Source: Dokdonella immobilis (GTDB lineage: Bacteria; Pseudomonadota; Gammaproteobacteria; Xanthomonadales; Rhodanobacteraceae). From it: a stretch of 51,738 nt of DNA. The notes below the pieces were generated by a model. That model searched no databases. It had not been told where the DNA came from and saw only the letters and a program-made list of their open reading frames with translations. A program made the position numbers and the translations under genes. Below are positions 36,390-44,550 of the stretch, in pieces (positions within the stretch are counted from its first letter, which is position 1; every line of letters begins with the position of its first letter). Where the stretch lies: assembly GCF_900115085.1 (NCBI RefSeq), contig NZ_FOVF01000033.1:1-51738 (forward strand). Direction: 5' to 3'.

Positions 36390-37301
36390 TCAATGCCTGC
36401 GACGATCGCCATTCTTGTCGTCGCTCTTCCTGTCGTTGCTATCGCGCTTGCCCCGGTTGCGTTCGCCGCCATCCCCTGTACCGCCCTTGTCGCGTTGCTG
36501 GACGTTCTGGGGTGGATTCGAACGCTCCTGACGCTGATAGCGGTTGGGCTCGGAGCGGGGCGAGCGGTTCGGGGCACGATCCTGCCGGACCTCGACGCGA
36601 CGCGGCTCGGCCGCACGCTGGCGCGAGGGTTCCGAGCTTGCACGATCATACGATGTGCGGGGGGCGCGGTTGTCGTTGCGATCATCACGGCGGTCGTCCC
36701 GTCGATCACGGCGGTCGTCGCGCCGGTCGTCACGGCGATCGTGGCGGTCGTCGCGCCGGTCGTCACGGCGATCGTGGCGGTCGTCGCGGCGGTCGTCGCG
36801 GCGATCATGGCGATCATCGCGCCGGTCGTCACGGCGATCATGGCGATTGTCGCGCCAGTCATTGCGGCGACTGTCGTGATGCCTGGATGGACCGCGGTGG
36901 TCATAGGTGTGGCGGGACCAGCGGTCGCGATCGCGATAGAACGAGCGATGATTGTAGTGGCGTCCCCAGTAGTCGCCGAAAACGAAGCTGATGATCGGGA
37001 TTCCGATCTCGGCGCCATAGCTGTAGACCGGAACGCGCCGGTTGTGCCAGCTGTATTCGATGTAGTCGCCGTAGACCCAGCCGCGTTCGCCGTAGGCGAT
37101 CACGTCACACCACTCGTAGTCGTCGATGCAGCCCTGCACGGAGATGAGCGTGCCGGCGCGTAGCGTCGTGATCAGCGGATAGTCGCTATCCGGCCCGGCG
37201 CGCATGTTGAGGTTGACCGTCACGTAGCCATCCTGGGCTTGCGCGTACAGAGGTGCGGCGAGCAGCAACAGGGCGAGGCCGAGCCATGCCATGCGTTTCA
37301 T
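36390..37301 (-). CDS. Secreted bacterial SH3 protein with long Arg/Asp repeat tail
   Basis: A 303-residue exported protein (signal MKRMAWLGLALLLLAAPLYAQA). Residues 24-82 are an SH3b domain (VTVNLNMRAGPDSDYPLITTLRAG, then GWVYGDYIEY), a module often linked to cell-wall binding. A Tyr/Trp segment follows, then five 11-residue units of the form HDRRDDRRDDR (154-208), and a charged disordered tail rich in Arg, Asp, Ser and Asn. The tail has nearly balanced opposite charges and should be unfolded. GGAGA precedes the start. Homologues with DR-rich tails are common but uncharacterised. Confidence 0.85.
   Translation of the reverse strand: MKRMAWLGLALLLLAAPLYAQAQDGYVTVNLNMRAGPDSDYPLITTLRAGTLISVQGCIDDYEWCDVIAYGERGWVYGDYIEYSWHNRRVPVYSYGAEIGIPIISFVFGDYWGRHYNHRSFYRDRDRWSRHTYDHRGPSRHHDSRRNDWRDNRHDRRDDRRDDRHDRRDDRRDDRHDRRDDRRDDRHDRRDDRRDDRRDRRDDRRDDRNDNRAPRTSYDRASSEPSRQRAAEPRRVEVRQDRAPNRSPRSEPNRYQRQERSNPPQNVQQRDKGGTGDGGERNRGKRDSNDRKSDDKNGDRRRH
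36678..36842. repeat. 33-bp tandem repeat, five units, inside the SH3 protein gene
   Basis: The coding units for HDRRDDRRDDR (the last begins with Arg) repeat every 33 bp, with inner near-repeats of 12-15 bp. The array can expand or contract by slippage without shifting the frame. The opposite strand has an apparently open low-complexity frame that is only a by-product. Confidence 0.85.
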
Positions 37302-37608
37302 CAGGGTCTCCAGGATCGTCGAGCTTGACGCGAGTCGGTCGCCATGGAAGTTCAGGGCGCTACGACCGTTGCAAGTATCGTCTTCAGGCATGTGAACGAG
37401 AGCTGATGCAATTGCAAAGATTCGCCAGCAGGCTGGCATCCGCCAGCCCGAGGACGTTCGGTGATTGGGGAGGCTCGTGAAGGCCTGGTTAAAGCAGCCG
37501 ACAGGTGTGTCGGTTTCCCGGCCGACTCACCCGCAATACAGCACGCTTCTGCATGATGGGCCGAAACCCTCAACAAACGCGGTTAGGCCGTGAGACAGGA
37601 GGCGCAGC
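37302..37608. other. 307-base divergent spacer with a short hairpin
   Basis: The spacer lies between the SH3 protein gene (minus) and the DUF305 gene (plus). CCGACAGGTGTGTCGG at 37498-37513 is a perfect 6-bp stem with a 4-base loop, followed by TTTCCC. It could be a small leader structure or operator for the DUF305 gene. No gene or known riboswitch is seen. Confidence 0.4.
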
Positions 37609-38064
37609 ATGTCCTATTCCCGATTCGGCGCGATGGTCGCGACCTCGACCCTCGTGATGTTCGTCCTGATGTACCTCAACACGTATGCGTTCGACCATGT
37701 CTTCTTCAGTGAGACGCGAGCATGGATGGCGCTCGTGATGGGCGCCTCCATGGCGGTCGTCATGCTCGCCTTCATGCTAGGCATCTACCGCAAGCCGGCC
37801 GTCAACCTGGGCATCGTGCTTGGGTGCGCCGCGATCTTCTCGCTGTCGTTGTGGCTGGTGCGCAGCCAGGAGACGGTCGACGACGTGTCTTACATGAAGG
37901 CGATGATCCCGCATCATTCGATCGCAATCCTGACCAGCAAGCGCGCACAGATCACCGATCCCCGCGTGCGCAAGCTCGCCGACGGCATCATGGAGGCGCA
38001 AGTGCGCGAGATCGGCGAGATGAAGGCCCTGATCGCCGATCTCGAAGCGAAGCCCGCCAGGTAG
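37609..38064 (+). CDS. DUF305-family membrane protein
   Basis: A 151-residue protein with three membrane helices (about 8-28, 38-58, 66-85) and a C-terminal DUF305 helical segment with the signature YMKAMIPHHSIAILTSKRA (95-113) and VREIGEMKALI. DUF305 proteins belong to the ferritin-like superfamily by fold; several sit with copper genes, but no metal genes are seen here. The His pair at 102-103 could bind metal. AGGAGG lies directly upstream with good spacing. Confidence 0.9.
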   Translation: MSYSRFGAMVATSTLVMFVLMYLNTYAFDHVFFSETRAWMALVMGASMAVVMLAFMLGIYRKPAVNLGIVLGCAAIFSLSLWLVRSQETVDDVSYMKAMIPHHSIAILTSKRAQITDPRVRKLADGIMEAQVREIGEMKALIADLEAKPAR

Positions 38065-38376
38065 TCCAAACCGGAACGACATGAAGGGATCGCTCGGCTC
38101 AAGCGGAACATACCCTCGCCCCCGATTCTCCGGCGCTGCCTCGGCAACGATCTCGAGAGCCCCTCATCCGCGCTCCGGGCACCAGAACTCGCACCCTCCA
38201 TGGCGCTCGCACTGCGGGCAGCATCCGCTGCGCAAAATGGCAGTCCTGCAGCGTCGATCCCCCAGGGGCGGGAGAAGGAAAAGTGTGCGCCTGCACCCAT
38301 CGGTCGCTCACCGCGGCTGAAGTGTCGGGTGGTTACCTGGCCGGCATGGGCGGGGCGGAGGATCCGCAGGGATGGG
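38065..38376. other. 312-base convergent spacer with a degenerate dispersed repeat
   Basis: The spacer lies between the ends of the DUF305 (plus) and GH92 (minus) genes. CCCTCATCCG at 38161 and GCGGGAGAAGG at 38268-38278 resemble the two sides of a dispersed repeat common in Xanthomonadales spacers (CCCTCATCC ... GGGAGAAGG), here separated by about 100 bases of other sequence. No gene is visible. Confidence 0.35.
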
Positions 38377-40743
38377 TCAGCGCGAACTCATGGAGTAGGG
38401 GCGCGCTTTTGCTTCGATCGCCCAGTGCGTATTCGGCTGCGCCTGCATCGTGAAGTGCAGCTTGCCGCCGGCCATGATTTCGGCATGGCGGATGAAGCTC
38501 CGATCGAGCGGCTTGCCGTTGAGGGTGACACTGCCGATGTAGCGATTGGCGTCGTCGAGATGATCAGCCGTGATCGTGAAGCGCTTGCCATTCGGCAGGT
38601 TCATCGCGACGCGGTCGAGGAACGGGCGGCCGATCACGTAATCGTTGCTGCCCGGAGCGACCGGATAGAAGCCGAGCGCGGTGAACACGTACCAGGCCGA
38701 CATCTGGCCGAGGTCGTCGTTGCCGGCGAGGCCGTCGACGCGCGCGGCGTATTGCGAATCCATGATCTGCTTGAGGCGTTCCTGCGTGCGCCACGGCTGG
38801 CCGGCGTAATCGTAGAGATAGGCGACGTGGTGACTCGGCTCGTTGCCATGTGCATACCAGCCGATCAGGCCGGTGATGTCTTCCATGTGTTCGAACAATT
38901 TCGGGTCGACCGATGCATCGAACACGGCGTCGAGGCGGGCGACGAACTTCGCATCGCCGCCGTGCGCGGCGATCAGGCCGGCGATGTCCTGCGGTACGTA
39001 CCACGAGTACTGCCAGGCATTGCCTTCGGTGTAGTCGGTGCCATAGCCGCTCGCACTCGGATCAAACGGTTCGCGGAACGTGCCGTCCGAGCGTTTCGCA
39101 CGCAGGAAACCGGTCTTCGGATCGTAGGCGTTCTTCCAGTTCGCGGCGCGCTGCTCGAAGCGACGCGTGACGTCGGGCTTGCCCATGTCGGCGGCCATGC
39201 GCGCGATGGTCCAGTCATCGAACGCGTACTCGACCGTCTTCGAGGCCGCTTCGCCCTCCTTGTCGATCGGCACGTAGCCGAGCTTCATATAGTCGCCGAT
39301 GCCGTCGTAGGGCGCATAACTCGCGCTGGCGACCATCGCATCGAGCGCGGCATTCGCGTCGTAGCCGCGGATGCCCTTCATGTACGCGTCCGCGATCACC
39401 GGCACGGCGTGGTAGCCGATCATGCACCAGGTCTCGAGGCCGTGGAACGCCCAGACCGGCAGGATGCCGTAGGGACTTTCGCGGCGTGAGGCGAGCAGCG
39501 AGTTGACGACATCGTTGGTCCGCGCCTCGGGCTGGATGATCGTCAGCAGCGGATGCAGCGCGCGATAGGTGTCCCAGAGCGAAAACGTCGAGACGTGCCG
39601 GTAGCCTTCGGCCTGGTGCACGGCGTTGTCGGGTCCGCGATAGCGCCCGTCGCTGTCCATGAACAGGCTCGGCGCCATCAGCGCGTGATAGACCGCCGTG
39701 TAAAAGCCGCGGCGCATCGGTTCGGTCGCGTCGACCTCGAACACGCCCAGTGCATCGCGCCACGCGGCATGCGCCGCGCTACGCACGGCATCGAAATCGA
39801 AACCGGGCATCTCCGCTTCGAGATTGGCGATGGCGCCTTCTTCGCTGACCGGCGAGAGCGCGACCGTGACGATCAGTTCGCGCGTTTCGGCCGGGAAGTC
39901 GAGGACCCCGACCAGGGCGCGCCCTTCGATCTGGGCGCGGGCGGTGGGGTCGTTCTCGGCCGGTGGCGCGAAGCCCTTGTAGGGGATGTCCTGCTCGCTA
40001 TTGTGCCACGCATGGCCGCTCGGGCCTTTCGAGAAGCGCATGGCGAAATACAGTTGCCGCCCCGGCGCCCAGCCCCGCGTTTCACGGACACCGGTGACGG
40101 TGCCGTCCTCGCGCAGGCGCAGGCGCGACCATGACACCTTGCCCGGGTAGTCGTACATGCTCGGGCGCAGATCGACCAGCACGTGTGCGGGTTTCCCCCG
40201 CGGGAATGTGTAGCGGTGCACGCCGACGCGCTCCCCGGCCGTCAGCTCGGCGCGGATCCCGTAGTCGGAAAGCGTGACCGCGTAGTAGCCCGGTTCGGCC
40301 TTCTCGTCGTTGTGGCTGAAGCGCGAAAAGTAGCCGCTGCCGGGCTGGTCGATCGAACCGGGCTCGAGGTGCACGGCGCCGGCGATCGGCATGACCAGCA
40401 CGTCGCCGAGGTCGGAGTGGCCGGTGCCGGAGAAGTGCGTGTGCGAGAAACCGAAGATCGTCGAATCGTCGTGGCGGTAGCCGGCGGCCCAGCCGTAGCC
40501 TTCCTTGCGTGTCTTCAGCTGCGTGTCGGGGCTGAGCTGGACCATGCCGAACGGCACCACCGCGCCCGGAAAGGTGTGGCCATTGCCGCCCGTGCCGATG
40601 AATGGGTCGACCGCGGCGAATGCGCGTTCGGCTGCCTCGTGCGGGGCCGCATGGACACCCGCGCAGCACACTGCGACGAGGCCGAGAAAGGTTGCCCGAG
40701 CCAGCGCGGGTGCCAGTGGAACGGTGTGCAGGGCGGGGCGCAT
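38377..40743 (-). CDS. Exported GH92-family alpha-mannosidase
   Basis: A 788-residue glycoside hydrolase with a signal peptide (about residues 1-32, ending CCAGVHA). The N-terminal beta domain shows VDPFIGTGGNGHTFPGAVVPFGMVQLSPDT and GYRHDDSTIFGFSHTHFSGTG. The catalytic (alpha/alpha)6 domain ends with GLAGNDDLGQMSAWYVFTALGFYPVAPGS; all are GH92 hallmarks. GH92 enzymes are calcium-dependent, inverting exo-alpha-mannosidases, mostly 1,2-, 1,3- or 1,4-specific. It should act in the periplasm or outside. GAGGAAG precedes the ATG at 40743. It is divergent from a LacI regulator and mannose catabolic genes and near a GH47 gene, so alpha-mannan or N-glycan use is the likely context. Confidence 0.95.
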   Translation of the reverse strand: MRPALHTVPLAPALARATFLGLVAVCCAGVHAAPHEAAERAFAAVDPFIGTGGNGHTFPGAVVPFGMVQLSPDTQLKTRKEGYGWAAGYRHDDSTIFGFSHTHFSGTGHSDLGDVLVMPIAGAVHLEPGSIDQPGSGYFSRFSHNDEKAEPGYYAVTLSDYGIRAELTAGERVGVHRYTFPRGKPAHVLVDLRPSMYDYPGKVSWSRLRLREDGTVTGVRETRGWAPGRQLYFAMRFSKGPSGHAWHNSEQDIPYKGFAPPAENDPTARAQIEGRALVGVLDFPAETRELIVTVALSPVSEEGAIANLEAEMPGFDFDAVRSAAHAAWRDALGVFEVDATEPMRRGFYTAVYHALMAPSLFMDSDGRYRGPDNAVHQAEGYRHVSTFSLWDTYRALHPLLTIIQPEARTNDVVNSLLASRRESPYGILPVWAFHGLETWCMIGYHAVPVIADAYMKGIRGYDANAALDAMVASASYAPYDGIGDYMKLGYVPIDKEGEAASKTVEYAFDDWTIARMAADMGKPDVTRRFEQRAANWKNAYDPKTGFLRAKRSDGTFREPFDPSASGYGTDYTEGNAWQYSWYVPQDIAGLIAAHGGDAKFVARLDAVFDASVDPKLFEHMEDITGLIGWYAHGNEPSHHVAYLYDYAGQPWRTQERLKQIMDSQYAARVDGLAGNDDLGQMSAWYVFTALGFYPVAPGSNDYVIGRPFLDRVAMNLPNGKRFTITADHLDDANRYIGSVTLNGKPLDRSFIRHAEIMAGGKLHFTMQAQPNTHWAIEAKARPYSMSSR

Positions 40744-41063
40744 GGGCTTCCTCGAGAGGCAAAGGTCAAGCGAACGGAACGATTGTGCGGCGTGCCTGCA
40801 TCGCAGGGGCCTGCGCCAGCAAATGCGCCCGGATCCCTGCATGGAGCGATTGCCGAAGGTGGCGACGCCATGGGAAGGGGAGGGTTTCCCGGCGCGCCCC
40901 GCAGCTACGACCGCCCGGATCGGCGCGACGCTGCTGCGTCCATATCCCCCATCGAACCCTGCGCCTGCGTTACCACGCGAGGCGCCGGTCCGTGTCTATG
41001 GCCCTCGACAATCGCTCCCGCGTTTCGCCATTGGCGCCCCGACACAAGCGTGACCGAAGCGAC

Positions 41064-41077
41064 TTGGAACGATCCAA
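41064..41077. promoter_or_regulatory. LacI-type operator, distal copy
   Basis: TTGGAACGATCCAA differs by one base from the perfect palindrome at 41164, and the two are exactly 100 bp apart. LacI-family sites typically have a central CG and this length. The distal copy could allow looping or control the divergent GH92 gene. Confidence 0.65.
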
Positions 41078-41163
41078 ATTCGGAATCTAACATACGAAAT
41101 CCGGATGGTCGTGCTGCGCCGCACCGTGCCAGCAACGGGCAGCCAGGTGCACACTCGGAAAAA

Positions 41164-41177
41164 TTGGATCGATCCAA
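41164..41177. promoter_or_regulatory. LacI-type operator, proximal copy
   Basis: TTGGATCGATCCAA is a perfect 14-bp palindrome with a central CG, flanked by AAA and AC. It ends nine bases before the regulator's ATG, where bound protein would block transcription or early elongation. Autorepression of lacI and the genes behind it is the natural inference. Confidence 0.75.
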
Positions 41178-41185
41178 ACACCAGC

Positions 41186-42238
41186 ATGACGGCGGACAAG
41201 CCCCGGGCAAGACTGACCCTCAACGACGTGGCGCGCGGCTGCGGCGTGTCGCGTGCAACCGTGTCGCTGGTGCTGCGCGGCAGCCCGCTCGTGCATGCGG
41301 AAACACGCGCGCGCGTCGAGGCCGAAATCCGCCGCGTCGGCTACATCTACAACCGCGCGGCGGCCAATCTGCGCGCGCAGTCGTCTTCCAGCGTCGCCCT
41401 GGTCGTCAACGATCTCTCGAACCCGTACTTCGCCGAATTCGCTGCTGGTGTCGACGAAGCGCTCGCGGCGATCGGCTTCGTCACGCTGCTCGGAAGTACC
41501 GGCGAGTCGGTGCAGCGCCAGCAGGCCGTGCTCGCGTCCCTGGTCGAACATGCCCCGGCCGGGATCATCCTCTCGCCGGCCGAGGGCAGCGATGGGGCAT
41601 CGGTGGCCCGTGCGGTCGGCCCTCACGTTCCCGTGCTCGTGTTCAACCGCGAGCTTGATGGCGCGTGGGATTACCTCGTCATGGACAACCGCACCGGTGC
41701 ACGGCTGGCCACCGAGCATCTGATCGGACTCGGTCATCGACGCATCGCCTTCTACGGCGGGCACCGCGATTCGAGTTCCTGCCGCGAGCGACGTGACGGT
41801 TACCTGCAGGCGCTCGCCGTGGCCGGTCTCGAGGCGGCGCCGCGCTGGCGCATCGAAACCGCACCGACCCGGCTCGAAGCGGCACGACAGGTCGGTGCCT
41901 TGCTCGCAACCGAGCCCGTGCCGACTGCGGCCGTCTGCTACAACGATGCGGTGGCGCTCGGCCTGCAACTGGGCCTCGTGGCGCGCGGCCGCCAGGCCGG
42001 TGTGGATTTCGCCGTGGTCGGCTTCGACGACATCCCGGAGGCGGCCATGAGCGTGCCGCCCTTGACCACGGTGGCGACCGCGCCGCGCGCGCGCGGCCGC
42101 CAGGCTGCCGAGCGCATCCTCGCACGCATGCGTGATCCCTCGATCGCGATTGCGCGGCAGACCATCCCGGTGCAACTGATCGCGCGCGAAAGCAGTTGTC
42201 CACCTCCTGACGCCAGCGGAAATCGCCGCCATGAATGA
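41186..42238 (+). CDS. LacI-family transcriptional regulator of the mannoside locus
   Basis: A 350-residue repressor-type regulator. The HTH is TLNDVARGCGVSRATVSLVLRG (11-32), followed by the hinge NRAAANLRAQSSSSVALVV. The periplasmic-binding-like sensor domain includes DLSNPYFAEFAAGVDEAL, VDFAVVGFDDIPEAAMSVPPLTTV and a GLGHRRIAFYGG segment. The ligand is probably mannose or a derivative, from the adjoining genes. The ATG at 41186 lies just after a perfect operator palindrome. The stop overlaps the transporter start by eight bases, so regulator and catabolic genes form one operon. Confidence 0.93.
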   Translation: MTADKPRARLTLNDVARGCGVSRATVSLVLRGSPLVHAETRARVEAEIRRVGYIYNRAAANLRAQSSSSVALVVNDLSNPYFAEFAAGVDEALAAIGFVTLLGSTGESVQRQQAVLASLVEHAPAGIILSPAEGSDGASVARAVGPHVPVLVFNRELDGAWDYLVMDNRTGARLATEHLIGLGHRRIAFYGGHRDSSSCRERRDGYLQALAVAGLEAAPRWRIETAPTRLEAARQVGALLATEPVPTAAVCYNDAVALGLQLGLVARGRQAGVDFAVVGFDDIPEAAMSVPPLTTVATAPRARGRQAAERILARMRDPSIAIARQTIPVQLIARESSCPPPDASGNRRHE

Positions 42239-43541
42239 ACGCACCGCCAGTCCGCGTACCGCGCTGGTCGTCGCCACCACGTTGTTCTTCATGTGGGGCT
42301 TCATCACCGTGCTCAACGACGTGCTGATTCCGCACCTCAAGTCGGTGTTCACGCTGAACTACACCGAGGTCATGCTCGTCCAGTTCATCTTCTTTGGCGC
42401 GTACTTCATCATGTCGCTGCCGGCCGGCAAGGTCATTGCCCAGGTGGGCTATCGCGGCGGCATCATCCTCGGCCTCGTCGCCACCGGCATCGGCGCGCTG
42501 CTTTTCATCCCGGCTGCGCGCTGGGTCTCCTATCCGCTGTTCCTGTCGGCGTTTTTCGTGCTGGCCAGCGGCATCACCCTGCTCCAGGTCGCGGCCAATC
42601 CGTATGTCTGCCTGCTCGGTGACCCGCGCCTGGCCTCGAGCCGGCTCAATCTGGCCCAGGCCCTCAATTCGCTCGGAACGACGATCGCACCGGCGCTCGG
42701 CGGCGCCTTGATCCTCTCCGGCGCGGTACTCGGTGCGGGCGAACTGGCGGCGCTGTCACCGCCCGAGCTGCTGGCCTATCGCAGCGGCCAGGCGGCACTC
42801 GTTACCGGACCCTACCTCGCGCTCGCGGCGACCTTGTTCGTTCTGGCGGTGGTCGTCTGGCTGTTCCGCCTGCCCACGCTGAGCGAGGCCACCGAGCGTG
42901 CCGATGCGCAACGCCATCGTTTCGCCGACGTGCTCGGATTCCGCCACGTGCGACTCGGCGTCGTCGCCATCTTTCTCTACGTCGGTGCCGAAGTTTCGAT
43001 CGGCAGCTTCCTGATCAACTATCTGTCATTGCCCGATATCGGCAACATCAGCGAGGCCGAGGCCGCGCGTTACGTCTCGCTCTACTGGGGTGGCGCGATG
43101 GTCGGGCGCTTCGTCGGCTTCATGCTGTTGCGCAGGATCGAACCAGGCCGTCTGCTCGGCATCTTTGCCATGTTCTCGGTGCTGCTGGTCGCCACCACGA
43201 TCCTCAGCGAGGGCCGGATCGCGCTCTGGAGCGTGGTCGCCATCGGCCTGTTCAATTCGATCATGTTCCCGAACATCTTCACCCTCGGCATCGCCAGGAT
43301 GGGGGCGATGACCGACAAGGCCTCAAGCCTGCTGATCATGGCCATCGTCGGCGGTGCGATCGTGCCGGTCCTGCAGGGCGCGCTGGCCGACCGGATCGGT
43401 ATCCAGCATGCCTTCGTGCTGCCGCTGGTCTGCTATTTCTTCATCGTCTACTACGGATTCGCCGGCGCGCGCATCCTCGACATGTCGAGGGTGCCCGGTG
43501 ATGTCGGACCGGCAGGCGCGTCGCGCGTGGCGGGGCACTGA
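42231..43541 (+). CDS. GluP/FucP-type MFS sugar:proton symporter
   Basis: A 436-residue permease with about twelve membrane helices. The family opening is clear: FFMWGFITVLNDVLIPHLKS, then TEVMLVQFIFFGAYFIMSLPAG. GITLLQVAANPYVCLLGDP and NSLGTTIAPALGG are typical of the glucose/galactose branch. It should import a monosaccharide across the inner membrane; mannose is inferred from the neighbours. It overlaps the regulator gene by eight bases and is followed one base later by a fructokinase gene. Confidence 0.92.
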   Translation: MNERTASPRTALVVATTLFFMWGFITVLNDVLIPHLKSVFTLNYTEVMLVQFIFFGAYFIMSLPAGKVIAQVGYRGGIILGLVATGIGALLFIPAARWVSYPLFLSAFFVLASGITLLQVAANPYVCLLGDPRLASSRLNLAQALNSLGTTIAPALGGALILSGAVLGAGELAALSPPELLAYRSGQAALVTGPYLALAATLFVLAVVVWLFRLPTLSEATERADAQRHRFADVLGFRHVRLGVVAIFLYVGAEVSIGSFLINYLSLPDIGNISEAEAARYVSLYWGGAMVGRFVGFMLLRRIEPGRLLGIFAMFSVLLVATTILSEGRIALWSVVAIGLFNSIMFPNIFTLGIARMGAMTDKASSLLIMAIVGGAIVPVLQGALADRIGIQHAFVLPLVCYFFIVYYGFAGARILDMSRVPGDVGPAGASRVAGH

Positions 43542-43542
43542 C

Positions 43543-44550
43543 ATGAAATCCGTCGTCTGTTTCGGTGAAGCGCTGATCGACTTTCAACCGCTGTCCGGCT
43601 CCGATCCTGCCGAGCCAAGGACCTACCAGCAGCACGCCGGCGGTGCGCCGGCCAATGTCGCCGTGGCCGTGGCCACCCTCGGCGGCCGATCCGGCTTCGT
43701 CGGCATGCTCGGCACCGATGCGTTCGGCGACTTCCTGTTCGAGAGCCTGGGCAAGGCTGGTGTCGAAGTGGGTCATGTCCAGCGCACCAGTGCCGCGCCG
43801 ACCGCGCTCGCCTTCGTCACGCTCGACGCGCACGGTGAGCGCAGCTTCAGCTTCTATCGGCAACCGGCCGCCGACCTCCTGTTTCGCGAATGCAAGCTCT
43901 CGCCGACCGTGTTCGAGGAGGCGGCGGTCTTCCACGCCTGTTCGAATTCGCTGACGGAGGAGGGCATCGCCCAGGCCACCCTGGCTTGCATGCGGCGTGC
44001 CCGGCAGGCTGGCGTCATGGTTGCATTCGACGTCAACCTGCGGCCGGCGCTGTGGCCACGCGAGGCCAATCCGGCGCCGCGCATCTGGAGCGCATTGGCC
44101 GTGGCTGACGTGGTCAAGCTGAGCCGCGAGGAACTCGGCTTCCTGGCTGCATCGGTGGATGGCGAAGCCGCAATGCTCGAAACACTCTGGAAAAGCCAGG
44201 CCGCGCTGCTGATCGTCACCGATGGCGCGCGGCCGTTGCGCTGGCTTACACCGCGCGCGCACGGCAGTCTTGAGTCATTCCGCGTTCGCGCCGTCGACAG
44301 TACGGCGGCCGGAGACGCCTTTACCGGTGGCCTGCTGTTTGCGTTGGCAAAGCGCGGCATCGGCCGCGAATCCCTGCCAGCCCTGGTTGCCGATTCGGAT
44401 CGATTCGGGGAAGTCCTGCGCTTTGCCGCGGCCTGTGGCGCCCTGGCGGTTACCCGACGCGGCGCTTTCGCTGCAATGCCCACTCGTGTCGAGGTCGAGA
44501 CCCTGCTGCATTCGCAGAGCCCTGTCCCAGCGGAGGTCCTCGCCGAATGA
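43543..44550 (+). CDS. PfkB-family fructokinase
   Basis: A 335-residue sugar kinase of the ribokinase superfamily. The N-terminal CFGEALIDFQPL and QHAGGAPANVAVAVATLGG are fructokinase signatures. The catalytic-base motif appears as DSTAAGDAFTGGLLFAL, with Ala instead of the first Gly of the usual GAGD. It would phosphorylate fructose at C6 with ATP, using fructose made by the isomerase encoded next. The ATG is one base after the transporter stop, and the end overlaps the next start (ATGA). Kinase class is certain; fructose specificity rests on motifs and context. Confidence 0.9.
   Translation: MKSVVCFGEALIDFQPLSGSDPAEPRTYQQHAGGAPANVAVAVATLGGRSGFVGMLGTDAFGDFLFESLGKAGVEVGHVQRTSAAPTALAFVTLDAHGERSFSFYRQPAADLLFRECKLSPTVFEEAAVFHACSNSLTEEGIAQATLACMRRARQAGVMVAFDVNLRPALWPREANPAPRIWSALAVADVVKLSREELGFLAASVDGEAAMLETLWKSQAALLIVTDGARPLRWLTPRAHGSLESFRVRAVDSTAAGDAFTGGLLFALAKRGIGRESLPALVADSDRFGEVLRFAAACGALAVTRRGAFAAMPTRVEVETLLHSQSPVPAEVLAE

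Larger units (their letters stand above)
40744..41185. other. 442-base divergent control region of the mannoside locus
   Basis: The region separates the GH92 gene (minus) from the lacI-type gene (plus). It holds two LacI-type operators at 41064-41077 and 41164-41177. The left 320 bases show no gene; no promoter for the GH92 gene could be fixed by eye. Confidence 0.6.

Noticed and set aside
36678-36842. CRISPR-like array
   Set aside because: Repeats are contiguous, in frame and coding; there are no spacers.
36393-37163. Val/Ala-rich plus-strand frame that looks like membrane helices
   Set aside because: It is the complement of the Arg/Asp repeat array; the hydrophobic look comes from the repeat, not from a gene.
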